From positions 124,001-188,000 of the forward strand of contig NZ_JBHEQA010000001.1 in assembly GCF_043678055.1 (NCBI RefSeq): DNA of 64,000 bases, read 5' to 3'. Each line of letters starts with the position of its first letter. Position 1 is the stretch's first letter. Positions 1 through 8,832 of the stretch are shown here, one piece after another. Under the pieces are notes generated by a model, which ran no database searches, had not been told where the DNA came from, and was given only the letters and a program-made list of their open reading frames with translations. Both the position numbers and the translations under genes were made by a program. Source of the stretch: Spongiimicrobium salis. Lineage in GTDB: Bacteria > Bacteroidota > Bacteroidia > Flavobacteriales > Flavobacteriaceae.

Positions 1-2
1 GG

Positions 3-1901
3 GAAGTGGCATTGACAAGACGCGATATTCGTGGGTTCAGTGGTGGATTTAGATCTCCTAGTCGAAGTAGTGGCACTACGTTGAACCTAGGGGACAACAG
101 TCTTAATTTTTTGACCAATCAGGGAAATGCCTTGGAAATTGAAAACAAACTCGCCACTGGGAATTTTAGTTATGCCCCAAATTCAGCATTAGATCTAAGT
201 GGTTTCCTTATTTACAACTACAGCCGTATCTTATCAAGAGAGACCAGCTTTGTACAATACACCAATCCGGATTTAAATATTCCCGATGAGGCAACGGAGC
301 AATCCAGCACGGAACGTTCCAATCAAGGCTTACTAAAACTCAGTGCTTCATACCAGCCCAACCTCAACAATCAATTGGATTATGATGTTTTGGTAAGAAG
401 CTCGAGAGATACCCAGGATCAAAACGCCTTTTCCTCTGTCATTGGGAACACCGATCAATTGGACGAAGTATCGCCTTATAGCATCAATCAAAATCTCAAT
501 TATTACTATACGCTGGACGAAAACAATATTTTTTCCCTCGAAGCGCAACACCTACTGAAGAACGAAGACCCTTTTTACAACGCCATCTTGGTCAATGATC
601 CCAATGATACAGATGCTTTTGATAATACGGCCGAGGCTTTGGGCCTAGATACTTCTTTGACGAATTATAATTTAGGTCAGAATAGGCGTGTTAAATCCAA
701 TCAATTGGACGCTAAATTAGATTATTACCATATCCTGAATGCCAAAAGCAACCTCAATTTTACGCTTGGAACCATTCTCAGTCGTCAAGAATTTAATTCA
801 AACATATTTCAATTCCTGGATAATGGGACCCTCTTTGATCCCATTCCAACCTTCAATAATGGTAGGGTTACCAATGATACGGAATACAATTTCAGTGATA
901 TTTATTTAGGGGCGCATTACCGGTTGAAAACTGGAAAATTCACCATTACGCCCGGTTTTTCATTACATGCCTATGGCAATGAAAATGAGCAATTCGGGGA
1001 AACTTTTGAAGACAATTTCTTCCGCTTTTTGCCCGATTTTGAAACGCGGATTCAATTTAAAAAGAGTGAATCCTTAACATTCCGGTACAATATGCGAAAT
1101 CAGTTTACCGATGTCACACGATTAGCACAAGGTTTAGTCCTGAACAATTTTAATAGCCTTCAATTTGGAACGCCAGATCTTCAGAACGCCTTATCCCACA
1201 ACCTCAGTTTATTGTATAACAGTTTTAACCTTTTCAATTATACCAATGTCTTTGTAAGAGCTGCGTACTCCAGTAATATTGACCAGATACGGAGTTTGAC
1301 CAATTTTGAGAATGTCATTCGTACCAGCACTTTTTTCAATTCTAATTTTGCTGATGAAAATGTAACAGTTAATGGGCGTATCCAGAAGACCTTTGGAAAA
1401 ATAAGAACGAGCTTGAACGCCAGTTTTAATTATAGTAAAATCAATCAATTCATACAGGGACAACAATCATTGAATGAAGGCTATACCCAAACCTATACGC
1501 CGGGAATACGAACCAATTTCAGGGATGCCCCAAATATTAACCTTCGGTATCGCTATAGCAGAACCAATAACAATCAGGGGGGAAACAATACCACCTTTGA
1601 AACCCATGCCCCCTCTGCTGAATTTGATGCTTATATATGGAAGTCCGTCACATTTCGCACCAATTACACCTTTACCAATCAAGATTTGGGAAATGGGGAA
1701 TCACAATCGTTTCAGAATTGGGATGCTACACTTTCCTATAGAAAGAACAGGGATGCCAAATGGGAATATGAAATAAAAGCCACGAACTTATTGAATATTG
1801 ACTCCCAAGTGCGGAACAATGCCAATAATTTATCGGTATTTACCTCAGAAACCTTTATTCAACCTCGTTTTGTAACGTTCAGGTTTGTGTATACCCTCTA
1901 G
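3..1901 (+). CDS. Outer-membrane beta-barrel protein, TonB-receptor type (5' end outside window)
   Basis: The frame is open from the first base of the window, so the GTG at position 6 is not taken as a start; signal peptide and any plug or carboxypeptidase-like domain lie upstream. About 632 residues are visible. They are rich in Asn, Tyr, Phe and Thr, with alternating polar/hydrophobic strands separated by Asn/Asp-rich loops, and end in the aromatic tail TFRFVYTL. This fits Bacteroidota outer-membrane barrels of the TonB-receptor / OMP_b-brl superfamily. No SusD-like partner follows, and the next gene converges with no spacing. The transported substrate cannot be told from the sequence. Confidence 0.7.
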   Translation, partial: EVALTRRDIRGFSGGFRSPSRSSGTTLNLGDNSLNFLTNQGNALEIENKLATGNFSYAPNSALDLSGFLIYNYSRILSRETSFVQYTNPDLNIPDEATEQSSTERSNQGLLKLSASYQPNLNNQLDYDVLVRSSRDTQDQNAFSSVIGNTDQLDEVSPYSINQNLNYYYTLDENNIFSLEAQHLLKNEDPFYNAILVNDPNDTDAFDNTAEALGLDTSLTNYNLGQNRRVKSNQLDAKLDYYHILNAKSNLNFTLGTILSRQEFNSNIFQFLDNGTLFDPIPTFNNGRVTNDTEYNFSDIYLGAHYRLKTGKFTITPGFSLHAYGNENEQFGETFEDNFFRFLPDFETRIQFKKSESLTFRYNMRNQFTDVTRLAQGLVLNNFNSLQFGTPDLQNALSHNLSLLYNSFNLFNYTNVFVRAAYSSNIDQIRSLTNFENVIRTSTFFNSNFADENVTVNGRIQKTFGKIRTSLNASFNYSKINQFIQGQQSLNEGYTQTYTPGIRTNFRDAPNINLRYRYSRTNNNQGGNNTTFETHAPSAEFDAYIWKSVTFRTNYTFTNQDLGNGESQSFQNWDATLSYRKNRDAKWEYEIKATNLLNIDSQVRNNANNLSVFTSETFIQPRFVTFRFVYTL

Positions 1902-2249
1902 TTATTTCTGCCATAGAAAGTACCCGAGAATGCAAATACAAATAAGCAGCAAGACAATAAGATAGTTTTTCAGATTGGATGTACTATTCGTTAGCATATG
2001 GCTTCCCTTATACGGTTTTCGTATTTCCGATCTGTCCGAAAAAGAGGCTTCTTTCACCTTCGATATATAGCCCCTACCATCGTAAAAATCAGGATCATCC
2101 TCTAGCTTGTCTGCAATATCTTTACATTCCCTTAAACTAAGATTGGTGTTATCCTTAATATATTTTATAGCCTGAAGTTTACCGTTATTGTTCAGTAAAG
2201 ACAGGATTTCTTCTTTGTTCAATGGAACCTTATTGATTATTAGGGTCAT
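1902..2249 (-). CDS. Small membrane-anchored protein with ribosomal L7/L12 C-terminal-like domain
   Basis: A 115-residue protein. Residues about 8-50 (GKLQAIKYIKDNTNLSL, then RECKDIADKLE) resemble the C-terminal domain of ribosomal protein L7/L12, whose core reads G-K-x-x-A-I-K ... T-x-L-x-L-x-E-A-K-x. A variable polar linker follows, then one hydrophobic segment (about residues 92-113, NYLIVLLLICICILGYFLWQ) at the very C-terminus, so the protein looks tail-anchored. Such free-standing L7/L12-like domains occur in bacteria with no known role. The stop codon abuts that of the upstream barrel gene. The domain assignment is by eye from the motif only. Confidence 0.6.
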   Translation of the reverse strand: MTLIINKVPLNKEEILSLLNNNGKLQAIKYIKDNTNLSLRECKDIADKLEDDPDFYDGRGYISKVKEASFSDRSEIRKPYKGSHMLTNSTSNLKNYLIVLLLICICILGYFLWQK

Positions 2250-2555
2250 AGGTTAGCGATACTATTGGAAAATATTTTTTTATGGTCAAATTTTAGCTTT
2301 TCTGCATTCCGAAAGATAAGAAGTGTACGTTTGGAATCAAATAGCAGGGCTGTAGTTTTGGCCAAATTACCCTTTTTACCATAGGCCTAATTTTCAATTT
2401 CATCTTTTAAAATTTTACGTTCTCTAAGCTTTTTTCTTGCTCCAATAGGCCTTCCAAAGGGCATTCCATTCTTGTCGAGTTTCTTTCTAATATATTTTAT
2501 GGCCTATAAAACCATCCCGGCATGTTCCCATACGCATTCTGGTCTTAAACATCAA
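2250..2555. other. 306-base gap with a short decayed reading frame
   Basis: There is no intact gene here. On the minus strand, 2503-2387 encodes 38 residues without a start at its head (AIKYIRKKLDKNG, then MPFGRPIGARKK...), preceded in frame by a stop at 2504-2506. Its first codons repeat, at 17 of 18 bases, the DNA of the neighbouring L7/L12-like gene (2156-2173 against 2488-2505, both reading AIKYI). It may be the remnant of a paralogue or of another small gene. No promoter or terminator was recognised. Confidence 0.35.
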
Positions 2556-3419
2556 TTACTGTGCAGCTTTTACTGTATACCCTTCTTTCCTAAGCAATTG
2601 AATTACACCGAAATCTCCAGGCAAATGTGCGGCTCCAACCCCAAAGAAAGTAGGTTGTTTTTTGGCATGTGCTTCAATTTTTGCAATCCATTTTTTATTG
2701 CGGTCATCCAATATCACATGACGATGCTTTGTAGTACTAGCCTCCTTTTCTTCTTCCATTAAGGCCATCATTTTATTCAAGTCTTTCTCTTCATAGATTT
2801 GAAGCATGCGCTGGAATAATTTTTTATCATAGTCCAGATCTGTCTTGGCCGATTTCAACAAATCCTGTATTTGATCGCTATAGGGAATATCATCAAATAT
2901 CTGTAATTGCTCGGCTACGGTTTCCAATCCCAAAACTTCCTCATTTTGGGCATGGGCCACCTTCATCAACTCCTGTTCGTACGACTGTAAAGGGCAATCC
3001 AATAATTGGTTATAGAGCATGGAGCTGATAAAAAAGGGTTTGAACGATCCAAAATTGGCCAGGGAGAGTCCGGTATATTTTTGAATAAATTCATCGAGCA
3101 TTTCATATTCCTTTCGGGTCGTTAGGCCCTGTATATTGGTTCCTTCTTTCATTTGGAGCCCTTGCATCATTTTGTTATTCATTTCTGGGTCGTCCATATC
3201 CAGTTCCAAAACCAAAAGCGAGGTATTGTCCAACGCTTTTCGTGTCGCATTATCCAAACTGGCATCGCAGGTAATATGTACGGTTCCATAGAGGTAAGAA
3301 GGTTTTTCCAAACCATTTCCCGAAATCTCCCATAAAAGTGAATTTTTGAGTTCTTGGGCTTTAACGCCAGATATGGAGGCTGCAAGGCCCAGTAAAATCA
3401 TGCAAAATATATGCTTCAT
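2556..3419 (-). CDS. TraB/GumN family protein, exported
   Basis: A 287-residue protein with a Sec signal peptide (about residues 1-21, ending SGVKA). The mature part begins with the family pattern LLWEISGNG ... SYLYGTVHI, and near the C-terminus has GVGAAHLPGDFGV, the second conserved glycine/histidine motif of TraB/GumN (PF01963). The family is related to Tiki-type metalloproteases, and the two GxxH/GxxxH motifs are the proposed metal or active-site elements. The substrate in bacteria is unknown. Length is normal for the family. It appears monocistronic, with about 140 bases to the gene upstream. Confidence 0.85.
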   Translation of the reverse strand: MKHIFCMILLGLAASISGVKAQELKNSLLWEISGNGLEKPSYLYGTVHITCDASLDNATRKALDNTSLLVLELDMDDPEMNNKMMQGLQMKEGTNIQGLTTRKEYEMLDEFIQKYTGLSLANFGSFKPFFISSMLYNQLLDCPLQSYEQELMKVAHAQNEEVLGLETVAEQLQIFDDIPYSDQIQDLLKSAKTDLDYDKKLFQRMLQIYEEKDLNKMMALMEEEKEASTTKHRHVILDDRNKKWIAKIEAHAKKQPTFFGVGAAHLPGDFGVIQLLRKEGYTVKAAQ

Positions 3420-3560
3420 CCTAAGAGTATTTTTAAGATTAGAATATAAAAAGCAGATAATGTTACAGGAAGGCTCTTTTTATTTAAAAAAGTGGGTATT
3501 GTCGATCTTTATAAGCCAGGAAAAGATCCATCCTTCATCCAATAGGAATGATAGCTCCCT

Positions 3561-4325
3561 TTATTCGTACAAATCTTTTACATCTGTCCGGGCAATCTCA
3601 TAGAACAATTGCCCCATTTCTTTACAGATTGCCTTAAAAAACCGTGCACCTTTTTCTTTTGTAGATGCTTTGGGGTCACCCACCCCAGTATCTTCACTGA
3701 TGGTAGACCATGGTCTTTCTGTCCATGCCCATCCTTCATTAAAGGCCTTGATCTTGTTCTTTTTTTCTGCCCCACTGCCCCAATCTTTTTGGGGCAACAC
3801 CAATTCTGGTGCTAAATGGAGCACTAGGCTTGTCTCCATTTCATCGGCATGATCGCCCGGATCATCGAAATAGTCTTTTCTATTCACGATATGGACCCAT
3901 TCCCCTACGCATAAAAACATCTTGGGATACAGCAACCCCAATTCCCGAACTATGGATTTCCAATTGTTACCGCCATGACTATTTAGAATCATAAATTTCC
4001 GTATCCCTTGCCGGTCTAGTACCGCTAGAATATCCTTAAGGATAGCGAATTGTGTACTAGGGTTCAAATTCATATCCAAATAAATATCAGATTGTCCGGT
4101 ATTCACCCCAAAAGGGATGGTTGGCAGAATAATTACTTTAGCTCCTTTTTCCCAAGCTTGTCGACCAGATTCTTCCGCGATTGCTGTACCTTCAATTACA
4201 TCGGTCGCATAGGGCAAGTGGAAATTATGGGCTTCGGTGGCTCCCCAGGGCAACACGGCCAAATCAAAATTTTCATCCTTAAGGTGTTTCCAATTGGTAT
4301 CTGCTAAAACATAAGGTCGTATCAT
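3561..4325 (-). CDS. Creatininase family amidohydrolase
   Basis: 254 residues, matching the whole creatininase fold (PF02633). Metal ligands are visible in GATEAHNFHLPYATD (Glu31, His33/His36, Asp42) and in NSHGGNN further on, followed by a late His/Asp/Glu motif (DPGDHADEMETSLVL). Family members hydrolyse creatinine, or act in riboflavin/F420 biosynthesis (formamide hydrolase ArfB-like), or in mycofactocin maturation. No creatine, F420 or mycofactocin genes are nearby, so the substrate is open. No signal peptide, so cytoplasmic. The ATG at 4325 gives a full-length N-terminus. Confidence 0.85.
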   Translation of the reverse strand: MIRPYVLADTNWKHLKDENFDLAVLPWGATEAHNFHLPYATDVIEGTAIAEESGRQAWEKGAKVIILPTIPFGVNTGQSDIYLDMNLNPSTQFAILKDILAVLDRQGIRKFMILNSHGGNNWKSIVRELGLLYPKMFLCVGEWVHIVNRKDYFDDPGDHADEMETSLVLHLAPELVLPQKDWGSGAEKKNKIKAFNEGWAWTERPWSTISEDTGVGDPKASTKEKGARFFKAICKEMGQLFYEIARTDVKDLYE

Positions 4326-4488
4326 TCGTTTTCCAATATTTTGAATGCAATGCTATTTTTCTCTTGGGAAAAGTACAAAATATCCATGGGATTACAGAAA
4401 GGACATCTTCCAGAATGGCTGCTGTAGAAATGCTTTAATTCTTCCCTAGGCAATTTTTTAAATTAGGTGGGGATAACAGTTTAAAATA

Positions 4489-5922
4489 TTAGTTTTTTCG
4501 TGCAATCCTATCCAAAATATGTGCGATACGTTTGGCATTCCCTTGGTCATTTTGATCTAGCAGTGCTTTGGCTTTCCGATAACTCTCCGCTGCTTTTTCG
4601 TAGTTGCCTTGAAAAAAATAGGCTTCTCCCAAACTGTCATAGACATTCCAGGCCTTGGGATATTGACTGATGTTCAGCTTAAAAATGGCCATGGCGTTTT
4701 CATAATCGCCTTGATTGAGGTACGAATATCCCATGCTGTTTAAGACATACTGAAAATCGGTATCAAAAGGAGTTTTATCCATTTGGGCATATGATTTTAT
4801 AAAGCCTTGGACATCATTTGTTTCAAGATGTTTCGCCATAGGTTTAAAGGCCTTGGCTTTCTCTTCTTGATAAATTCTGGATACCCGATCAATAATTTCG
4901 CTAGGGTTTACGCCCTGTCTTTCGTAGAGGTCATTTGTTTTTACGATCAATACCGTATTCGACTTTGGCAATACCGTTATGGTTTGGCCATAGGCACCAT
5001 TTGCCGTATAGGCTCCTTCCAGGGCCTCGTTATCCGGGTGCTCCCAAAGCCACCACATATAGCCATAGCTATGCCAAGCCCCTGTTTCTTTTAGGAAGGG
5101 CGCTATCGTATCCAATTCTTCAAATGTAGACTTTGGCGTTGTCATTTCCTTTACCCAGTCTTTAGCAATAAGCTGTGTTCCATTCCATGTTCCGTTTTCG
5201 AGCATTAAAAGACCTATTCGGGCCATATCCCTTGCCGAAAACCACATATGATAGGCCATAACATCAGAAGCGAGTTTATCGCCAGATTTTTGTTGTAAAC
5301 TTCGGTTCCAATCCTGCATTTGAAGGGGAATGGCCAATTGCCGCTCAATTTCATCATAAATGTTCTGTCCTGTTTCCTGCTCAAAAATATATCCGGCCAT
5401 ATTAAAGTCCCAATTGCTGTACAACCAAAAACTTCCCGGGGCCACACTGCCTCTTTCTGGGGCCAAGTGTAACATATCTCCCCCATTGGAAGCTGGCAGG
5501 AAAACCCCTGATCGAGACGAGAGGATATCTTTTACCGTTGCTTTTTTCTCCATAGCAAGTAGAGGTTCCACTTGACCTATCTGTAAACTTTCCAGGGTTT
5601 TATTGAGTTTAATAGTGCCATTTGCCACATATTTGCCGTAAAGCATTGCCATTACACTTTTTCTGCAAGAAGCGATATAGCTGTTCTCACTTAGGTTTCC
5701 GTATTCAAAAATGGATTTTCCCTGATGAACAATCATCACTGCTGTAATGGCTGTACTGTCTGCAATATAGTTGCGCAGGTCTTCCATTTCATTTTTATCC
5801 CACCCTTTAAAAGTGGGATACTTAAAATGGTCCCATGTGGAACCCGGAAAGTCTTGGCCCAAAAGGGCCATGCTGAAAAAGAGAAGAAATATGAAGGTGA
5901 AGTTTTTACAATGGTAATCCAT
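4489..5922 (-). CDS. Exported serine hydrolase (beta-lactamase/PBP4* fold) with C-terminal TPRs
   Basis: 477 residues. A signal peptide (about 1-22, ending ALLGQ) precedes a class C beta-lactamase-like domain with the nucleophile motif S85-C-R-K88 and a Tyr-Ser-Asn element (WLYSNWDFN). Residues about 390-470 form TPR-like helices (MGYSYLNQGDYENAMAIF, LGEAYFFQGNYEKAAESY). This domain pair is common in Bacteroidota and covers esterases, D-aminopeptidases and peptidases, so the substrate cannot be assigned. It is one of four unrelated-looking serine hydrolases with SxxK motifs in this window. It sits alone, with 160 bases downstream and 124 bases upstream. Confidence 0.85.
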   Translation of the reverse strand: MDYHCKNFTFIFLLFFSMALLGQDFPGSTWDHFKYPTFKGWDKNEMEDLRNYIADSTAITAVMIVHQGKSIFEYGNLSENSYIASCRKSVMAMLYGKYVANGTIKLNKTLESLQIGQVEPLLAMEKKATVKDILSSRSGVFLPASNGGDMLHLAPERGSVAPGSFWLYSNWDFNMAGYIFEQETGQNIYDEIERQLAIPLQMQDWNRSLQQKSGDKLASDVMAYHMWFSARDMARIGLLMLENGTWNGTQLIAKDWVKEMTTPKSTFEELDTIAPFLKETGAWHSYGYMWWLWEHPDNEALEGAYTANGAYGQTITVLPKSNTVLIVKTNDLYERQGVNPSEIIDRVSRIYQEEKAKAFKPMAKHLETNDVQGFIKSYAQMDKTPFDTDFQYVLNSMGYSYLNQGDYENAMAIFKLNISQYPKAWNVYDSLGEAYFFQGNYEKAAESYRKAKALLDQNDQGNAKRIAHILDRIARKN

Positions 5923-6046
5923 AGTTTCTATTGTTGGGTATTGTAACTCAATAGTCCTTGGAAAACAAAAAATGTTACCCTTTTTACCTTTTTTTCTTAA
6001 ATAGCGGTATTAAAAAAACGGTAATTGCCTGTCCAGGGTAATACTT

Positions 6047-7192
6047 CTACTGATTGTGATTAGGATAGTTTTCTTTTAAAAAGTGGGCCACACGATCCGC
6101 TATTAACTGCGAGGCATGGGTCATACAATAGGCATCGCTATGAGTACCATCCTGTAATGCAAGTACGTGATCCAGTCCCAATTCTGCTACTCCTTTCCCA
6201 TTTAAATCTAGTTTCCCGCAAATTGCCGCAATAGGGATGTGATGTTTTCTTGCCAAATTGACCATTCCTCTGACCAACTTCCCATTTTTTGTTTGTCCAT
6301 CAATTTTGCCTTCTCCTGTGATAATAATAGCTATGGATTCTTTCTTGAGGAGTACCTCTATTCCTGCTAAGTGGATCAGGAATTTGGTTCCACTGATGAA
6401 CTGGGCATCAAAACAAGTTTTTAGTCCATAGGCCGTACCTCCTGCCGCGCCAGCCCCTGGAAGGTGACCATAATCTGTTTTCATTTCTCTTGAAAATAAA
6501 GCAGCAATATCCTTAAGACCCTGATCCAATTGTGCAATTTCCGAAGGACTTGCTCCTTTCTGGGCGGCATAAATATATGCTGCTCCTGAAGGTCCATACA
6601 AGGGATTATTGACATCATTTATCGCATAAAAAGAGACCTTTTCCACTTCAGTCACTATAGTTCCTCGTTCTATTGTCTTTATGCTATTTAAATTGCCGCC
6701 TTGGGGAGAAACTTTCTTTTGGGTCCCATCTTTAAAAACAAATCCCAAAGCCTGGGCAATACCAAGTCCCGCATCATTGGTAGCACTTCCTCCCAATCCG
6801 ATATAAATGTGTTTTGCCCCTCGATCTATAGCATTTCTGATCTGAATCCCTGTTCCCAAAGTAGAGGTCCGCAACGCATCCCGTTCCGTAATTTTCAGAA
6901 GTTCCATTCCCGAAGCCTTGGACAATTCAATATAGGCAGTGGCCCCTTTTTCATTAAACAAATATGGGGCTTCCATTTCCCTTCCCAAAGGGTCTACGGT
7001 TTTTACCCAAACTTCTTCCAAGTCCCTATATTGGGCCACTGCTTCCAAAAAGCCATCGCCACCATCGGAGAGTACAAATTCACTTGTTTTGAATTCAGAA
7101 GAAACATGAGATATCCCCTTTTGCAGGGCTTGTATCACCTCTTTTGCGGTCAAGGAGCCTTTAAATTTATCGGGTACTAAGAGAATATGCAT
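6047..7192 (-). CDS. Glycerate kinase, GlxK/GarK family
   Basis: 381 residues, typical length for class I glycerate kinase (PF02595), which phosphorylates D-glycerate to 2-phosphoglycerate. Family signatures are MHILLVPDKFKGSLTA at the N-terminus, LSDGGDGFLEA, the GLGGSATNDAGLGIAQALG glycine-rich motif, and ITGEGKIDGQT with ICGKLD towards the C-terminus. No tartronate-semialdehyde reductase or glyoxylate carboligase is adjacent, so the source of glycerate is not evident. A tiny predicted membrane protein gene lies 6 bases upstream and could share its transcript. Confidence 0.92.
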   Translation of the reverse strand: MHILLVPDKFKGSLTAKEVIQALQKGISHVSSEFKTSEFVLSDGGDGFLEAVAQYRDLEEVWVKTVDPLGREMEAPYLFNEKGATAYIELSKASGMELLKITERDALRTSTLGTGIQIRNAIDRGAKHIYIGLGGSATNDAGLGIAQALGFVFKDGTQKKVSPQGGNLNSIKTIERGTIVTEVEKVSFYAINDVNNPLYGPSGAAYIYAAQKGASPSEIAQLDQGLKDIAALFSREMKTDYGHLPGAGAAGGTAYGLKTCFDAQFISGTKFLIHLAGIEVLLKKESIAIIITGEGKIDGQTKNGKLVRGMVNLARKHHIPIAAICGKLDLNGKGVAELGLDHVLALQDGTHSDAYCMTHASQLIADRVAHFLKENYPNHNQ

Positions 7193-7198
7193 TTTGCT

Positions 7199-7318
7199 TT
7201 AGGTTAAAAAGTCTTTTATTCCTATCGAAACTAATACAATCAGCATGAAAAATGCAAGGAGGATGTCGGTTTCTTTCTTCCAGATACTACTCACTATGTA
7301 CGCTACCAAAATGGTCAC
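7199..7318 (-). CDS. Possible 39-residue single-pass membrane protein
   Basis: A short frame read by hand, starting with GTG at 7318 (an in-frame TTG at 7339 would add 7 residues and overlap the upstream gene). It encodes VTILVAYIVSSIWKKETD, then a hydrophobic stretch ILLAFFMLIVLVSIGI and a KDFLT end, so one or two membrane passes with a charged turn. It fits tightly between the methyltransferase (ends 7324) and glycerate kinase (starts 7192) on the same strand. The hydrophobic pattern and snug fit argue for a real gene, but it has no ATG and no recognised family. It could also be the remnant of a transporter C-terminus. Confidence 0.4.
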   Translation of the reverse strand: MTILVAYIVSSIWKKETDILLAFFMLIVLVSIGIKDFLT

Positions 7319-7323
7319 CCTAC

Positions 7324-8007
7324 TTAAATCCCCAAGCAATTGTTATCACGATATAATACTATGGTTTCATCTGTTCCAAAGCCCGTTGGCTTCAGTCCTT
7401 TGAATCGTATGCTTTTGAATCCTTTATCCAGATAAAACTGAATGCCTTCTTGGTAATACTTCCTATAGGTATCATCAAAAATAAGTACTCCTGAATCGGA
7501 CAAATGATCGAATCCTATCTTCGCGCATTTCACCCTTTTTCTTCCGTCAATTACAAGAATATCGCATTTCTCGCCTTTCAACTGTTTTTCAATGGCATAC
7601 GGATAAGTAGCGTTTAACTCCTGATAATGGACCTGAGCGTTACTTGTCTTTTCTCCCAACATTTTCTTTACTTTATGATACCATTCCGAATTGTATTCCA
7701 CAGATGCTACTCTTTTTGTTCTCTGAGCAAAGAAGAGTGTTGAGTATCCAGAACCATATTCGAAGACCGTCATATCCTTATTCAATTTTTCTTCCAAAAA
7801 ATCAATTAAAGGGTAATTCATCCAAGGCAAACATGCTTGCTTTCTATCCAGTAGAGAATAGTCCAATCGCGAATCCACATAGCCTGTTTGAACCAGGTAC
7901 GAATGTTCAGAAGATACCAATGCATAACCCAATTTCATTCTTCGAAGTGATTTTTTGTACTTTTTTGGCGTAAAAAAAGACACCACCTTATACAGGGTAT
8001 GCTTCAT
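7324..8007 (-). CDS. Class I SAM-dependent methyltransferase-like protein
   Basis: 227 residues with a Rossmann methyltransferase core. Motif I is VFEYGSGYSTLFFA, followed by an acidic strand end (VASVEYNSEW), then CDILVIDGRKRVKC and VLIFDDTYR as later core strands. The arrangement matches the Methyltransf_24/FkbM-like group found near glycan and lipid genes. The first 35 residues are basic and carry no signal peptide. The acceptor is unknown, and the neighbours (glycerate kinase, EEP nuclease) give no pathway. The ATG at 8007 is the only sensible start. Confidence 0.7.
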   Translation of the reverse strand: MKHTLYKVVSFFTPKKYKKSLRRMKLGYALVSSEHSYLVQTGYVDSRLDYSLLDRKQACLPWMNYPLIDFLEEKLNKDMTVFEYGSGYSTLFFAQRTKRVASVEYNSEWYHKVKKMLGEKTSNAQVHYQELNATYPYAIEKQLKGEKCDILVIDGRKRVKCAKIGFDHLSDSGVLIFDDTYRKYYQEGIQFYLDKGFKSIRFKGLKPTGFGTDETIVLYRDNNCLGI

Positions 8008-8100
8008 ATTTCTGGTTTATTTAAGATTAAAACAGTAGTATCAGCGTATGTATTCTTAGTCTTAAAGATACAGAACTCCAAATTCATAGACATATTCCCC

Positions 8101-8817
8101 CTATGGTTCTTCCGCAAAATCTACGATCAAAGGAGAATGATCACTTTGTGCTGCCCATTTTTTATGGCTCCCCACCTGTACTTTTTTCAATTGCCCCATA
8201 AAAAAGGAAGAAGCAAAGCAATAATCCAAATGATAGGGCTTTTTTTTATTTCTATATAAATAAAAGGTAGCTTGCCTTTCTTTTCCCTGGGCTTCATTCC
8301 GTAAATAATGATAGGTGCTCTCAATACCATATTGTTTCAATTTTTTAACGATATTGCTATGATTGGCCTCCCTTCCTGGTCGATCCCATATGGTATTGCT
8401 ATTAAAGTCCCCGACAATGAGTAGTCTTTCATTTTCCAAAAGTTTGGAGTAATACTGGATGGCATTCCATAATTGAGCACCATAATTGGCTCCATTTTTA
8501 GGTTTTTGACACCATACGGCCAAAAGTACGATCTCCTTTTGATTGTCCTTTAACAATAGCGGAACCACATACTTAAACTCAGTTTGATGTTCTTTTAGAG
8601 GTATGATCTTAAAATTGCCATAAGAATATACTCCCAGGCCTTTATGAATATTATCGCCATACCAAAATACATCATTCGGAAGTCGTTGCCCACTTTTAAA
8701 ATTAAATTTGTCCGGATGTTCACTTTCGGATACGACAATGATATCAGGTTTTTCCTTTAAAACGTATTTTGCTTTTTTGCGAAACGCCATATTACAATTC
8801 CACGCAATAATTCTCAT
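8101..8817 (-). CDS. Endonuclease/exonuclease/phosphatase family protein
   Basis: 238 residues spanning the EEP fold (PF03372). Catalytic elements in order: MRIIAWNCNMAF (Asn), VVSESEHP (Glu), LIVGDFNSN (Asp-x-Asn) and AAQSDHSPLIVDF (Asp-His). These are the metal and phosphate-handling residues of exonuclease III/DNase I-like enzymes. There is no signal peptide or lipobox, so it is predicted cytoplasmic. Substrate (DNA, RNA or phosphoester) cannot be decided. It ends 15 bases downstream of the nitronate monooxygenase start and could form an operon with it. Confidence 0.85.
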   Translation of the reverse strand: MRIIAWNCNMAFRKKAKYVLKEKPDIIVVSESEHPDKFNFKSGQRLPNDVFWYGDNIHKGLGVYSYGNFKIIPLKEHQTEFKYVVPLLLKDNQKEIVLLAVWCQKPKNGANYGAQLWNAIQYYSKLLENERLLIVGDFNSNTIWDRPGREANHSNIVKKLKQYGIESTYHYLRNEAQGKERQATFYLYRNKKKPYHLDYCFASSFFMGQLKKVQVGSHKKWAAQSDHSPLIVDFAEEP

Positions 8818-8832
8818 ATGTCGCTTTTTGTG

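Noticed and set aside
6701..7180. 159-residue plus-strand open frame
   Set aside because: Antisense to glycerate kinase, no recognisable domain, no start context.
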